The notes under the pieces were generated by a model. It was given only the letters and a program-made list of their open reading frames with translations, made no database searches and was not told the origin of the DNA. DNA of 48,622 bases from Alphaproteobacteria bacterium (GTDB lineage: Bacteria > Pseudomonadota > Alphaproteobacteria > Micavibrionales > Micavibrionaceae). This document shows positions 24,972 through 33,943 of this stretch, piece after piece. The position numbers and the translations under genes are program-made. The stretch is from assembly GCA_002401695.1 (NCBI GenBank), contig NVTV01000008.1:11576-60197 (forward strand). The letters run 5' to 3'. Every line of letters begins with the position of its first letter. Position 1 is the stretch's first letter.

Positions 24972-25742
24972 TTATAAATTCAATCCAGCTGAAAGTCCTT
25001 CATCCATCAACAGAATTGATCCGTACATAGATTTAGCAACATCAGAAATTAGAAACAAAACTCCTCCAGCAATTTCGGACGAGTTGGAAAAAGTGCGGTT
25101 ACTGGGTGTAAGGTCATCCATTGCTTCAACAACCTCTATAAATTCAGCGTTTGTTCTCAATTCCTCATTCATTGGAGATTTTGTATTTCCAGGAGCGATG
25201 GCATTGACATTAATTTCAAAGGGTGCCAGCTCAATGGCTAAGGACTTTGTCAACATAATTATTGCGGCTTTGGTTGCTGCATAGACTGAATAAGTTGGCA
25301 GACCTGTAACTCCTGCGATAGAAGAAAAATTTACTATCTTGCCCCCGCCATGATCTTTCATATAGGGTGCCACAGCATTAATGACATTAATTGTACCATT
25401 CAGATTGACTGAAATCATCTGATTTACAACATCATCTGACATATCGCCCACTGGTGTCGGAAGAAATATCCCTGCGGCATTTATCAATACATCTAGTCCG
25501 TCAAAATCTTCCTGAACTTGTTTTGCCAACTTCTTTATTGCTTTCAGATCCCGAACATCGGCAACATATGCCCTGGCTTCGCCGCCTATCGCACAAATAT
25601 CTTTTATGACGCATTCAGCTTTAGCCAAATCTCGGCTTGCGACAACAGCTATTCGGTATCCCTCTTTGGCCAGTAGCATGGCAACATCTTTTCCAATACC
25701 AGATGACCCGCCGGTTATTAACGCTACTTTATTACTATTCAT
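24972..25742 (-). CDS. Short-chain dehydrogenase/reductase (SDR)
   Basis: This 256-residue classical SDR has the cofactor motif TGGSSGIG (10-17), NAAG (88-91), catalytic Ser (about 140), Tyr154 and Lys158 in YSVYAATK, and the PGN segment after it. A basic residue after the glycine motif (ASRD, 36-38) suggests NADP(H) or mixed use. It oxidises or reduces an alcohol/carbonyl; the substrate is unknown. It starts 24 nt after the end of hyuB and is co-transcribed with it, so it probably handles a product of the hydantoinase-type reaction. Confidence 0.9.
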   Translation of the reverse strand: MNSNKVALITGGSSGIGKDVAMLLAKEGYRIAVVASRDLAKAECVIKDICAIGGEARAYVADVRDLKAIKKLAKQVQEDFDGLDVLINAAGIFLPTPVGDMSDDVVNQMISVNLNGTINVINAVAPYMKDHGGGKIVNFSSIAGVTGLPTYSVYAATKAAIIMLTKSLAIELAPFEINVNAIAPGNTKSPMNEELRTNAEFIEVVEAMDDLTPSNRTFSNSSEIAGGVLFLISDVAKSMYGSILLMDEGLSAGLNL

Positions 25743-25766
25743 ATTTATTCTCCAAATTCAGTGTTC

Positions 25767-27530
25767 TTACTCAGAACGAATATGTGCGGTTTCATAATTG
25801 TCAATTTCGTTTTCTTCAGTTATCACCACCCCATATGTCGTTTTGCTTCTTTCCTTAGTGATATAGCCATTGAGATAATCACTCAGTACTCTTTCTGGAT
25901 CACGTTGCATTGGGTCACCATATCCGCCACCGCCTGTTGATATAGATATTATACGTTCATTTTCTTGAACTGTGACCTGTGCACAGGCAGGCAGTTTCTC
26001 AACAGAATTATTCAAACGGCGGATAAGCTGATCTGAGTTGCCTCCAGTTTGCCCACCCCTTACTCCTTTTGGTCCGTTAATGTTACCATCACTCACATAA
26101 CCCACCTCAAAACTACCGCCAATTGGTCCGAATTCACAATAATAAGAGGGTGCCCCACGGTATTTTCCAGCCCCCTCTGTATCTGGTATTATTCTCCTCT
26201 CATATACGTGCAGCGGCATGTATAACTCATCTAATTCTACACTATCCTGATAACAAAGCCCAGCGTTGCCCACATGCCCTACTGTTAGCCAGGCGTCTTG
26301 GGTTGCACTAGCTGCACCAGCGGTAAATCCCAAAAATACCTGATTTACATAATCATTGCCATTTCTATAATCTTTTCCTGATATGACAGAAGATGAAGGA
26401 GCAAGGACCGCACCAACTTCTGCCATGCCAAAACCATCCTGTAATTCGGCAATAGCACATTGAACAGCATTTGCGACACGGTCTGCAATATTAGTAGTTG
26501 CAACAGAACAGCTTGTCGGCATTTCGGGTATCCCAACAATGCAACCTTTTCTCAATTTTATTTTTATGCGTCTGAAACTGCCCGAATTTTTGGGGGTTGT
26601 GTGATCTATGCTGTTAAAAATACCCACCATCGCCGAAGTTCTGGCACAAGCTTCACTTAAATTCAATCCAAACGGTAAACTATCCATATTATCCGTCAAA
26701 TCAACCTCTACCACTCCTTCTTCAGGTTTAATTTCGATCCTGACATTGATAGGCACCCCAGTATCCGGTGTTCCGGGGAAGGGATCATGGGTACTGGTCC
26801 CAATGATCTTTCCTTTGGGGAGAACAGATAGAGAAACACTCATCAGCTTTTCACTATAGTCGAACCATTGGTCAGCAAAAGCATGTAACGTATCCCAACC
26901 AAATTCACGCCCCATTTCAATGATTTCCCGCTCTCCTATACGGGCGGACCCCAATGCGGCTAAATAATCTCCATACCACTGTTCTGGAACCCGAATTCGC
27001 ATTTTACACATACGAATAATGTCATCAATATCTTGATAATTGTGCTGAATCTTCATAGCTGGGAATATCAGCGCACCTTCTTCATAAACATCCCGTGCTG
27101 CGCCATAATAGGTCGTTGGAACAGAATTGCCTATATCCGCCTGATGTGCTTTAGCCAACACAGTAAAGTGATGTTTACCATCTTCAATGACTGGAATTAA
27201 AATAGTTTGATCTGCGGCATGACTACAGCCATGGTATGGTGAATTATTTATATAAGCATCTCCAGACTTCAGATCGGGATGAAACTCATGCATCGCCTTG
27301 CTCATCATATCAGGGCCACTCAAAACATGAATCGGCAAACTTTCAGCCGCTGCCAGTAAATCACAATCTTTTGTTACAATACAACATGAAAAATCTCTTG
27401 CCCGATTTAAAACGCCTGAACGACCTGTGCGAAAAAGAGTATTGGACATTTTTCTTACAACGCCCTCAAAGCGACTATTAAAAACAGCCAATTGGGCACC
27501 ATTTAATTTGATTTTATCTGTTTTCATCAT
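25767..27530 (-). CDS. hyuB: Hydantoinase B/oxoprolinase subunit (HyuB)
   Basis: This 587-residue protein matches the HyuB family (PF02538). Seen motifs include VLSGPDMMSKAMHEF, DAYINNSPYHGCSHAADQTILIPV and a glycine-rich C-terminal region ISISTGGGGYGDP. HyuA and HyuB together form an ATP-dependent cyclic-amide hydrolase or carboxylase (5-oxoprolinase, N-methylhydantoinase, and acetone or acetophenone carboxylase relatives). The subunit type cannot be told from one protein. It begins immediately after hyuA, with no gap, so the two are translated as a pair. It is cytoplasmic and of expected length. Confidence 0.88.
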   Translation of the reverse strand: MMKTDKIKLNGAQLAVFNSRFEGVVRKMSNTLFRTGRSGVLNRARDFSCCIVTKDCDLLAAAESLPIHVLSGPDMMSKAMHEFHPDLKSGDAYINNSPYHGCSHAADQTILIPVIEDGKHHFTVLAKAHQADIGNSVPTTYYGAARDVYEEGALIFPAMKIQHNYQDIDDIIRMCKMRIRVPEQWYGDYLAALGSARIGEREIIEMGREFGWDTLHAFADQWFDYSEKLMSVSLSVLPKGKIIGTSTHDPFPGTPDTGVPINVRIEIKPEEGVVEVDLTDNMDSLPFGLNLSEACARTSAMVGIFNSIDHTTPKNSGSFRRIKIKLRKGCIVGIPEMPTSCSVATTNIADRVANAVQCAIAELQDGFGMAEVGAVLAPSSSVISGKDYRNGNDYVNQVFLGFTAGAASATQDAWLTVGHVGNAGLCYQDSVELDELYMPLHVYERRIIPDTEGAGKYRGAPSYYCEFGPIGGSFEVGYVSDGNINGPKGVRGGQTGGNSDQLIRRLNNSVEKLPACAQVTVQENERIISISTGGGGYGDPMQRDPERVLSDYLNGYITKERSKTTYGVVITEENEIDNYETAHIRSE

Positions 27531-29603
27531 TCAGGCTCCAAAAGGTTCAATAACCAAGCTACCATTGGCAGACCGGCTGTAATGTGACCCAGGATCTATA
27601 ACTACAGTCGTAAAAGGTGATTCAATAACCGCCGGTCCTTTGTATTTTTCGTCTATAGTCAATTGATGAATACTTTCAATTCTAGCATCTACTGCGCCGT
27701 AATTTGCAAAATAAATCTGTCGTGTTTTTGTTTTTCGTCCTTCATTATCATGAATGACTCGGCCGAGCCCATCACGTTGATTCATTTTGCATCTGACGGT
27801 TGCAGACCAAGTTACACATTCCACATGTGACTCACTGTCCTGAATGGCAAAAATACGTTGATGGGTATCATGAAAGTTCTGCCTAAGGGATACCACATCT
27901 TCATCACTGCTAAATTGTTCAAATGGTAGATCAACTTCAATTTCCCAGACTTGGCTTGGGTATCTGGCTTCAACTTTATATACAATACTGTGTTGTTTTG
28001 AATGCTGACCGGCTTTTTTGATAAAATCTTCACATCTGGACCGTAAATCAGCGAGGACGACATTTGCCCTTTTGATATCAAAATTTTCGGTAGAAGAAAA
28101 ATAAGTGGAACGATATTCCATTGACAGGTCGGACATAAGTTCTCCAGCGGCACTTAATGCAGCACCGACCTCAGGGATAATGAGTTGTTTACACCCAAGT
28201 CTCTGGGCAATAAAAGTAGAATTCAATCCAGCAGCTCCGCCACCGCCAATAAGTACAGCTTGGGTAGCATCTATACCTTGATTTACAGTGATATCCACAA
28301 TTGCCTGTGTCATATTCTCCGTTGCCAAGTCCATAATGGACCATGCGGCTTCTTCAAGTGAAATACCCAAAGGTTCTGCCACCCTCGAGGAAATGGCTTC
28401 TCTCGACAACGCTATATTTATTTTCATGCTTCCACCCAGAAAATAATCCGGATCAAGATAACCCAGAACAAGACAAGCGTCTGTTAATGTAGGTTCCAAA
28501 CCACCATGCCCATAACAGGCCGGGCCTGGCTCGGCACCAGCACTTTTAGGGCCAACATGCAACATGCCGCCACCATCAACCCATGCGATGCTACCCCCAC
28601 CAGCCCCAATACTTTTGACATCTACAGATGGAAAACCGGTCATATGACCTCTATATGGTTCCCCTATCCACATTTCACGACTCATGGGAATATGACCCTG
28701 ACGAACCAAGCTCACATCGTATGTCGTGCCACCCGTATCTGCTACGATAACAGCCTCGTATTGATGTTCTAACTGCGCATAATAGGATCCTGCAAGGGGG
28801 GCCAATGACGGACCTGAATTAATGGCATGAATTGGAGCTTCAGCGAGTGAGCTTGCCTCCATCATCCCTCCTTGGGATGAAACAACGAAGAGTTTTCCAG
28901 AGAATCCGGCAGCTTCCATTTTTTTCATCAGAGACCCCAAATATTGCCCCATCAACGGTTTAAGTGACGCATCAATACAAGCCGAAGATGCTCTTCTATA
29001 TTCCCTGAGAGTAGGGTTAAGTTTATGGGAAAGCGTTACGGGCACATCTGGCAAATGTTTATTTAGTAAAGCCTGTATTCGTAACTCATGATCAGGATTA
29101 GATATTGACCAGAGCAGACAAACGGCCACTGCCTCAACATGCTGACCCTTCATTTTCTGAATAACATCGATCACGGCTTCTTCATTCAGTGGCTCTATAA
29201 CGTCGCCAGCATAATTAATTCGTTCTGGAATCTCCCACGTGAGACTACGCGGTATATAAGCATCTGGATAAGCAACCGAATGATTGAAAGGTTCAGTACG
29301 ACCACCCTCCCGCATTAACAATATGTCAGGGTGACCCTTCGTCGTCAAAAAGGCCGTCTTTGCGGTATTTCCAGTGATAATGGCGTTAATAGCATGCGTG
29401 GTTCCGTGAATGAAACAATCTGCCTGTCGAAGAAATTTATGTAATGATATTCCACTATCCTTTGCTGCATTGGCCAGTGCATCAAGGACACCCTGTACAG
29501 GATTAGAAGGTGTGGTGGGGGCCTTGAACATCTTAATATTGCCATCGTCATATTCAACAATAAGATCCGTAAAAGTTCCACCGGTATCAGCCGCAAAGCG
29601 CAT
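27531..29603 (-). CDS. hyuA: Hydantoinase A/oxoprolinase subunit (HyuA)
   Basis: This 690-residue protein has the actin-like ATPase core of HyuA. The first phosphate loop is AADTGGTFTDLIVE (4-17), and the second is ADTGGTTYDVSLV (288-300). HGTTHAINAIITG (66-78) and VGPKSAGAEPGPACYGHGG are further family marks. With HyuB it would use ATP to open or carboxylate a cyclic amide, lactam or ketone. It is the promoter-proximal gene of the leftward operon hyuA-hyuB-SDR and possibly the GntR gene. It diverges from a TBDR across a 396-bp AT-rich intergenic region with two palindromes. Confidence 0.9.
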   Translation of the reverse strand: MRFAADTGGTFTDLIVEYDDGNIKMFKAPTTPSNPVQGVLDALANAAKDSGISLHKFLRQADCFIHGTTHAINAIITGNTAKTAFLTTKGHPDILLMREGGRTEPFNHSVAYPDAYIPRSLTWEIPERINYAGDVIEPLNEEAVIDVIQKMKGQHVEAVAVCLLWSISNPDHELRIQALLNKHLPDVPVTLSHKLNPTLREYRRASSACIDASLKPLMGQYLGSLMKKMEAAGFSGKLFVVSSQGGMMEASSLAEAPIHAINSGPSLAPLAGSYYAQLEHQYEAVIVADTGGTTYDVSLVRQGHIPMSREMWIGEPYRGHMTGFPSVDVKSIGAGGGSIAWVDGGGMLHVGPKSAGAEPGPACYGHGGLEPTLTDACLVLGYLDPDYFLGGSMKINIALSREAISSRVAEPLGISLEEAAWSIMDLATENMTQAIVDITVNQGIDATQAVLIGGGGAAGLNSTFIAQRLGCKQLIIPEVGAALSAAGELMSDLSMEYRSTYFSSTENFDIKRANVVLADLRSRCEDFIKKAGQHSKQHSIVYKVEARYPSQVWEIEVDLPFEQFSSDEDVVSLRQNFHDTHQRIFAIQDSESHVECVTWSATVRCKMNQRDGLGRVIHDNEGRKTKTRQIYFANYGAVDARIESIHQLTIDEKYKGPAVIESPFTTVVIDPGSHYSRSANGSLVIEPFGA

Positions 29604-29724
29604 TAAATTATCCTAAAATTCAAATGAAATATATCAATTTAAGCTTTGCATTTTAGATTCCTGTTATATATGGATGCTAAAACCTAGCTTAATTTTTCCA
29701 TTTAACCTTAGCCAAATTATAAAA

Positions 29725-29736
29725 ATTGTCAACAAT
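29725..29736. promoter_or_regulatory. Palindrome ATTGTCAACAAT, candidate GntR operator (hyuA side)
   Basis: One mismatch from a perfect 12-bp palindrome and one base different from the site at 29872. It lies 122 bp upstream of hyuA. TTGT-N2-ACAA is a shape used by many FCD-type GntR proteins. Confidence 0.5.
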
Positions 29737-29871
29737 TTAAATATTTAAATAATTTAATAAAAAAATTAAAGTGAAATAAAAAAAATTATATTTAATAATA
29801 ACAATAGGTTATAAAGAAAATTTCATTAATCTTGCATGGGGGCGGTTTTTTAATAAATTATTTTTCTTGTT

Positions 29872-29883
29872 ATTGTCGACAAT
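29872..29883. promoter_or_regulatory. Palindrome ATTGTCGACAAT, candidate GntR operator (TBDR side)
   Basis: A perfect 12-bp palindrome 117 bp upstream of the TBDR start, almost the same distance as the other site is from hyuA. It would let one regulator control both divergent operons. The remainder of 29604-29999 is AT-rich and holds no gene. Confidence 0.5.
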
Positions 29884-29999
29884 TCATGCTGTTGTGTCTT
29901 TGTCGCTATAACATTTGAAATGCCATCTATAGTCACGACCATCAGGTTGCTTAATTAATTTAACATTAGAGCAGAAAACATGCTCAGTAGGAGAAGGAA

Positions 30000-32132
30000 A
30001 TGACCAGAATTAAAACAAACAGCATTAAAACAAGCAGTCTCATTACAATATTTTCAGTTGCTGCAGGTTCTTTTGGATTTAGTCCAGCGCAGGCGGATTC
30101 AGCAAGTCTTCTTGATGAAATAATTGTGACTGCCCAGAAACGCGAGAAAAGTATGCAGGACGTCCCAATATCGATTACTGCCTTTACAGAAGGGGTGCTG
30201 GAAGCATATGGGATTACAAATACAGCTGATATTGCTCAGTTCACGCCAGGCCTTACAATTCCAGAAGGTGGTGGTGGTGGTGATGGCGAAACACCAATAT
30301 CCATTAGAGGGATTGGATCATTCGGGAGCTTGGTCGGTGCAGATGAAGCGGTAGGTGTTTATATCGATGGTGTTGCTATTCCAAGATCTGGGGGCATGAT
30401 ATTTGATTTGGTCGATATTGAGCGTATAGAAGTTTTGCGTGGCCCACAAGGTACTTTGTTCGGACGTAATGCAACAGCAGGGGTCATTAGTGTCGTCACG
30501 AAAAAACCCTCTGATGAGCTAGAGGGGTTTGTAGAGGGCACATACGGAAAATTCAATGAAATTCGTTTGCGCGGTTCTGTGAGTGCGCCTATAGGAGACA
30601 AGAGTGGCTTTCGCATTGGTGGCACATATACGAACCGAGGAGGTCATGGTACTAATGTAATTGATTCATCAGAAGTTAATGATATTGAAAGTTATTCTGT
30701 CCGTGGCTCACTTGCTTTTGAATTATCAGAAGCTCTGGACGTGTTTTTGACTGCTGATTATGGGCGTATGAATGACGTTTCTGTTCGTAAAGATATCAGC
30801 GGACAGGTTGCTGGCCCTCAAGGTGACGCAACTGAGTATAATACATTTGAGAATAACGAGGTTGATGCCATCCAGGAACGAGATAATTTTGGGCTTTCGG
30901 CAACTATCACTTATAATTTAGAGAGTGTAATAATAAAGTCCATAACAGGATACCGAGATTTTAAGAATGAAGAAATTGCTGATGCTGATGGTTCTGCTGT
31001 TCCTTTTTTGAGATTTCATTCCAATACTAGTGCCAATAGTTTCACTGAAGAGTTGCAATTGATATCAAATTCAGACAGTCAATTAAGTTGGATTGGAGGA
31101 TTATTTTATTTTCATGAAAATTCTTCTTTTGATGCTCTTGTCACAGTATTTGGGGGTGCGGCACTGGTTCCTATGGCATTCGAAAATACTACCGAAAGCA
31201 TTGCCGGTTATGGCGAAGCTACCTTTGATGTGACGGATAAATTGTCTGTGACAGGTGGATTGCGCTACACACATGAAACCAAGGATTCTCTTTCTGGTGT
31301 AGCTGCTGTTCCGGGCAACAATAGTTGGGATTCTTGGACGCCGAAAACATCGATTGATTATCGGTGGAACGATATGTTCATGACCTATATCTCAGCAGCA
31401 AAAGGATATAAAAGTGGCGGCTTCAATGCAGCTGGTGTTGACCCAAGTTTCGATCAGGAAACTGTTTGGCAATATGAGGTTGGTTTTAAATCTTCCTTAC
31501 TTGACAATAAAGTACGTTTGAATGCATCAGTTTTTTCCAGTGATTATAATAATTTACAGGTGCGGGTACCGATTACGGCAGGGCAGATCATTATCCTAAA
31601 TGCCGCTACAGCAGATATCAAAGGTGTTGAAATAGAATTGAATGCACGGCCATCAGATCAATTTGGATTTGATATTACTTTGGCATATCTGGATGCTAAA
31701 TATGATACATTCGACAGCCCCATTTTTAACCCCAATACTGGAGAGCAGACAGGTACAGATTCATTCGCTGGTAATAGATTAAACCGCGCACCTGAATGGC
31801 AATTTTCCATAGCGGCTTATTATGATATTGAGCTTCCTTCAGGGGCGAGATTAACCCCACGTTTCAGCTACTCGTATGAAACAGAGATTTTTTATACGAA
31901 TGAAAATCTAGTTGGCGTTAGTAGTGGTGCTGGTGCAGATAGCGGGAGTCATGGATCCTTGGATGCGCGGTTGGTATACAGAGACGCCGATGATAGATTT
32001 AAAGTAATTTTCTGGGGGAAAAGCCTTACAAACGATCGTTATTGGACTGGTGTGTTACCAGTTGCGGCAGGGTTGGTCGCGGCACCTAACGAACCTTTAA
32101 GCTATGGCGTAACGGCTAGTGTATCTTTCTAA
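30000..32132 (+). CDS. TonB-dependent receptor
   Basis: This complete 710-residue receptor has a signal peptide (ITIFSVAAGSFGFSPAQA), TonB box/plug start DEIIVTAQKREKSMQD and plug motif IERIEVLRGPQGTLFGRNATAG. It has a 22-strand-type barrel and ends in VTASVSF with a terminal Phe, as needed for outer-membrane insertion. AGGAGAAGG precedes the start. It would bring a large or scarce substrate through the outer membrane using TonB energy. It lies divergent from the hydantoinase operon and upstream of a serine hydrolase and peptide transporter. A peptide-like or cyclic-amide substrate is therefore the likeliest inference. Confidence 0.92.
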   Translation: MTRIKTNSIKTSSLITIFSVAAGSFGFSPAQADSASLLDEIIVTAQKREKSMQDVPISITAFTEGVLEAYGITNTADIAQFTPGLTIPEGGGGGDGETPISIRGIGSFGSLVGADEAVGVYIDGVAIPRSGGMIFDLVDIERIEVLRGPQGTLFGRNATAGVISVVTKKPSDELEGFVEGTYGKFNEIRLRGSVSAPIGDKSGFRIGGTYTNRGGHGTNVIDSSEVNDIESYSVRGSLAFELSEALDVFLTADYGRMNDVSVRKDISGQVAGPQGDATEYNTFENNEVDAIQERDNFGLSATITYNLESVIIKSITGYRDFKNEEIADADGSAVPFLRFHSNTSANSFTEELQLISNSDSQLSWIGGLFYFHENSSFDALVTVFGGAALVPMAFENTTESIAGYGEATFDVTDKLSVTGGLRYTHETKDSLSGVAAVPGNNSWDSWTPKTSIDYRWNDMFMTYISAAKGYKSGGFNAAGVDPSFDQETVWQYEVGFKSSLLDNKVRLNASVFSSDYNNLQVRVPITAGQIIILNAATADIKGVEIELNARPSDQFGFDITLAYLDAKYDTFDSPIFNPNTGEQTGTDSFAGNRLNRAPEWQFSIAAYYDIELPSGARLTPRFSYSYETEIFYTNENLVGVSSGAGADSGSHGSLDARLVYRDADDRFKVIFWGKSLTNDRYWTGVLPVAAGLVAAPNEPLSYGVTASVSF

Positions 32133-32251
32133 GTATATTAAATAGAAATAGGTTAAAGTGATGCTTAGTCGTGCCCTAAAAAGCCCGGCTAAGTATTTTA
32201 GAGAATGGGGTCCCCGATATTCTATTTATAATATGGTAGAGAAAAATTGTT

Positions 32252-32719
32252 ATGACAAAAATAATGAATTTATATCCGATTGAAGTCGACGCAGAATGTG
32301 TGACTGATACAAGAACAGAATTAAATATTGATGGATTTGAAATCATTATAGACGAGCCGAAAAATATGGGTGGTTCAGGTTTGGGCCCCATGCCATTACA
32401 GATGCTAATGGCTTCTTATTCGGGATGCATTAATGTTATTGGTCATAGGGTTGCAAAAAAGCTTGGAATAGACCTAGGGACTATACAAGTAAAAGTACGC
32501 GGGCTTTTTGATATGCGGGTAATGACGGGAAAATTGGGTGATAATCCTGTATTCCCTGAAATATACCTTGATGTTGTGACAAATTCTCAAGCCAGTCAGG
32601 AAGAGTTGGATAAATTAGCAAGCGTCGTTGGCGAAAGTTGCCCAATTTCTGTATTGCTAAAATCTTCAGGGTCAAAAGTTATTGAAAATTGGACATCTAT
32701 TAATGAAGTTAGTATCTAA
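32252..32719 (+). CDS. OsmC-family thiol-dependent protein
   Basis: This 155-residue protein matches OsmC/Ohr. Cys59 is in the helix MLMASYSGCINVIG and Cys130 in VVGESCPISVLL, the two conserved cysteines that reduce organic peroxides in family members. The pairing of Cys59 and Cys130 and the normal length suggest an active protein. A role in peroxide defence or in a catabolic step is possible. It lies in the TBDR-serine hydrolase-transporter series, and no oxidative-stress regulator is nearby. ATG at 32252 or 32264 are both possible starts. Confidence 0.85.
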   Translation: MTKIMNLYPIEVDAECVTDTRTELNIDGFEIIIDEPKNMGGSGLGPMPLQMLMASYSGCINVIGHRVAKKLGIDLGTIQVKVRGLFDMRVMTGKLGDNPVFPEIYLDVVTNSQASQEELDKLASVVGESCPISVLLKSSGSKVIENWTSINEVSI

Positions 32720-32757
32720 TCGAGCTCATATCAAATATACAAGAAACATATGCTGTG

Positions 32758-33915
32758 ATGTCACAAATGTATAACTTTCCAATCCAGGGCATGTGTCAAG
32801 ATCGTTTTCTCGCAGTTAAAGACGTATTTTGTGCCAATTTTGTTGAGCGCGGGGAGCTTGGTGCCGCAGTAAGCGTTTATTTAGAAGGACAAAAAATAGT
32901 TGATCTTTGGGGAGGATACCAAAATCAGGAACATAATTTGCTTTGGCAAGAGGATACAATTGTTTGTGTTCTGTCCGCAGGGAAGGCTTTTGCAGCATTA
33001 GGGGTTCACATACTTATTGATCAGGGCTTGATTGACTTGGAGGCTCCTGTTGCTGAATATTGGCCAAAATTTGGACACAATGGCAAAGAGTCCATAACAG
33101 TACGGCAGCTTTTAGCCGGGCAGGCAGGATTAATATACCTTGATCATTTACCGAAGGGTCAAATTTTTAACTGGAATGCTGTTGTCAAGGCAATTGAGGA
33201 TCAGGAACCGGTCTGGAAACCGGGCACGCGTAGTGCCTATCACTCATCGACATTTGGACATTTGACGGGAGAGCTTATAAGGAAAGTATCTGGATCTACT
33301 GTCGATGATTTTTTGGCAAAATGGGTATTTGATCCTCTGAAACTTGACATTCGTTATGGCCTTACTTCAATAGATGAAAATCGGGCAAGTGATCTATATC
33401 CAAACCCGAATAGCACGACGTTAAACGCCATAAAAGATACCAGTACAGGAATCGGCAGGGCGTGGTCTGGAATGCCTGACATCAATGGATTTTATGTTAA
33501 TTCTCCTGAATTTCGTAATATTGTTTTTCCTGCGGGAAATGCCCATACTAATTCCAGATCCCTTGCCAAACTCTATGCGGCTTTGGCCTGTGGCGGCTGC
33601 TTAGACGGCATTAGAATAATAAGCGAAAAAACCTTACGCCAAGCAACAACATTGCAATGGGATGGTGCATGTGCGCTTACAGGGAGAAATTTTCGTTATG
33701 CTTTGGGTTTTTTCCTCAATACACCTGAGTTGGTATCAATGGGAACAAATCCTAATGGGTTTGGGCATCCGGGTGCTGGGGGATCGATTGGATTTGCCGA
33801 CCCAGAAGTCGGGTTAAGTTTTGCTTATAGTCCAAACCGGATGTGTGCTGGAGCTGGTCTTGGGGATCGCTGTGAACATCTTATTGAAACTTTATACAAG
33901 GTAATAAAAAACTGA
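32758..33915 (+). CDS. Serine hydrolase of the beta-lactamase/EstB family
   Basis: This protein of about 385 residues has the class C beta-lactamase fold marks SAGK (S74-K77), YHS (162-164, in the place of YxN) and HPG (338-340), counting from a possible GTG at 32755. No signal peptide is seen, so it is probably cytoplasmic and more likely an esterase or peptidase of the EstB/D-peptidase type than an antibiotic-resistance beta-lactamase. It follows OsmC by 38 nt and precedes a peptide transporter by 28 nt, so hydrolysis of an imported peptide, amide or ester is the inferred role. Confidence 0.85.
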   Translation: MSQMYNFPIQGMCQDRFLAVKDVFCANFVERGELGAAVSVYLEGQKIVDLWGGYQNQEHNLLWQEDTIVCVLSAGKAFAALGVHILIDQGLIDLEAPVAEYWPKFGHNGKESITVRQLLAGQAGLIYLDHLPKGQIFNWNAVVKAIEDQEPVWKPGTRSAYHSSTFGHLTGELIRKVSGSTVDDFLAKWVFDPLKLDIRYGLTSIDENRASDLYPNPNSTTLNAIKDTSTGIGRAWSGMPDINGFYVNSPEFRNIVFPAGNAHTNSRSLAKLYAALACGGCLDGIRIISEKTLRQATTLQWDGACALTGRNFRYALGFFLNTPELVSMGTNPNGFGHPGAGGSIGFADPEVGLSFAYSPNRMCAGAGLGDRCEHLIETLYKVIKN

Positions 33916-33943
33916 TTAAACGACTTAAGCGGAGCGTGTAATA

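Noticed and set aside
32755..33915. An antibiotic-resistance beta-lactamase
   Set aside because: It lacks a signal peptide, has YHS in place of YxN, and sits in a catabolic operon. EstB-like esterase or peptidase activity is more likely.
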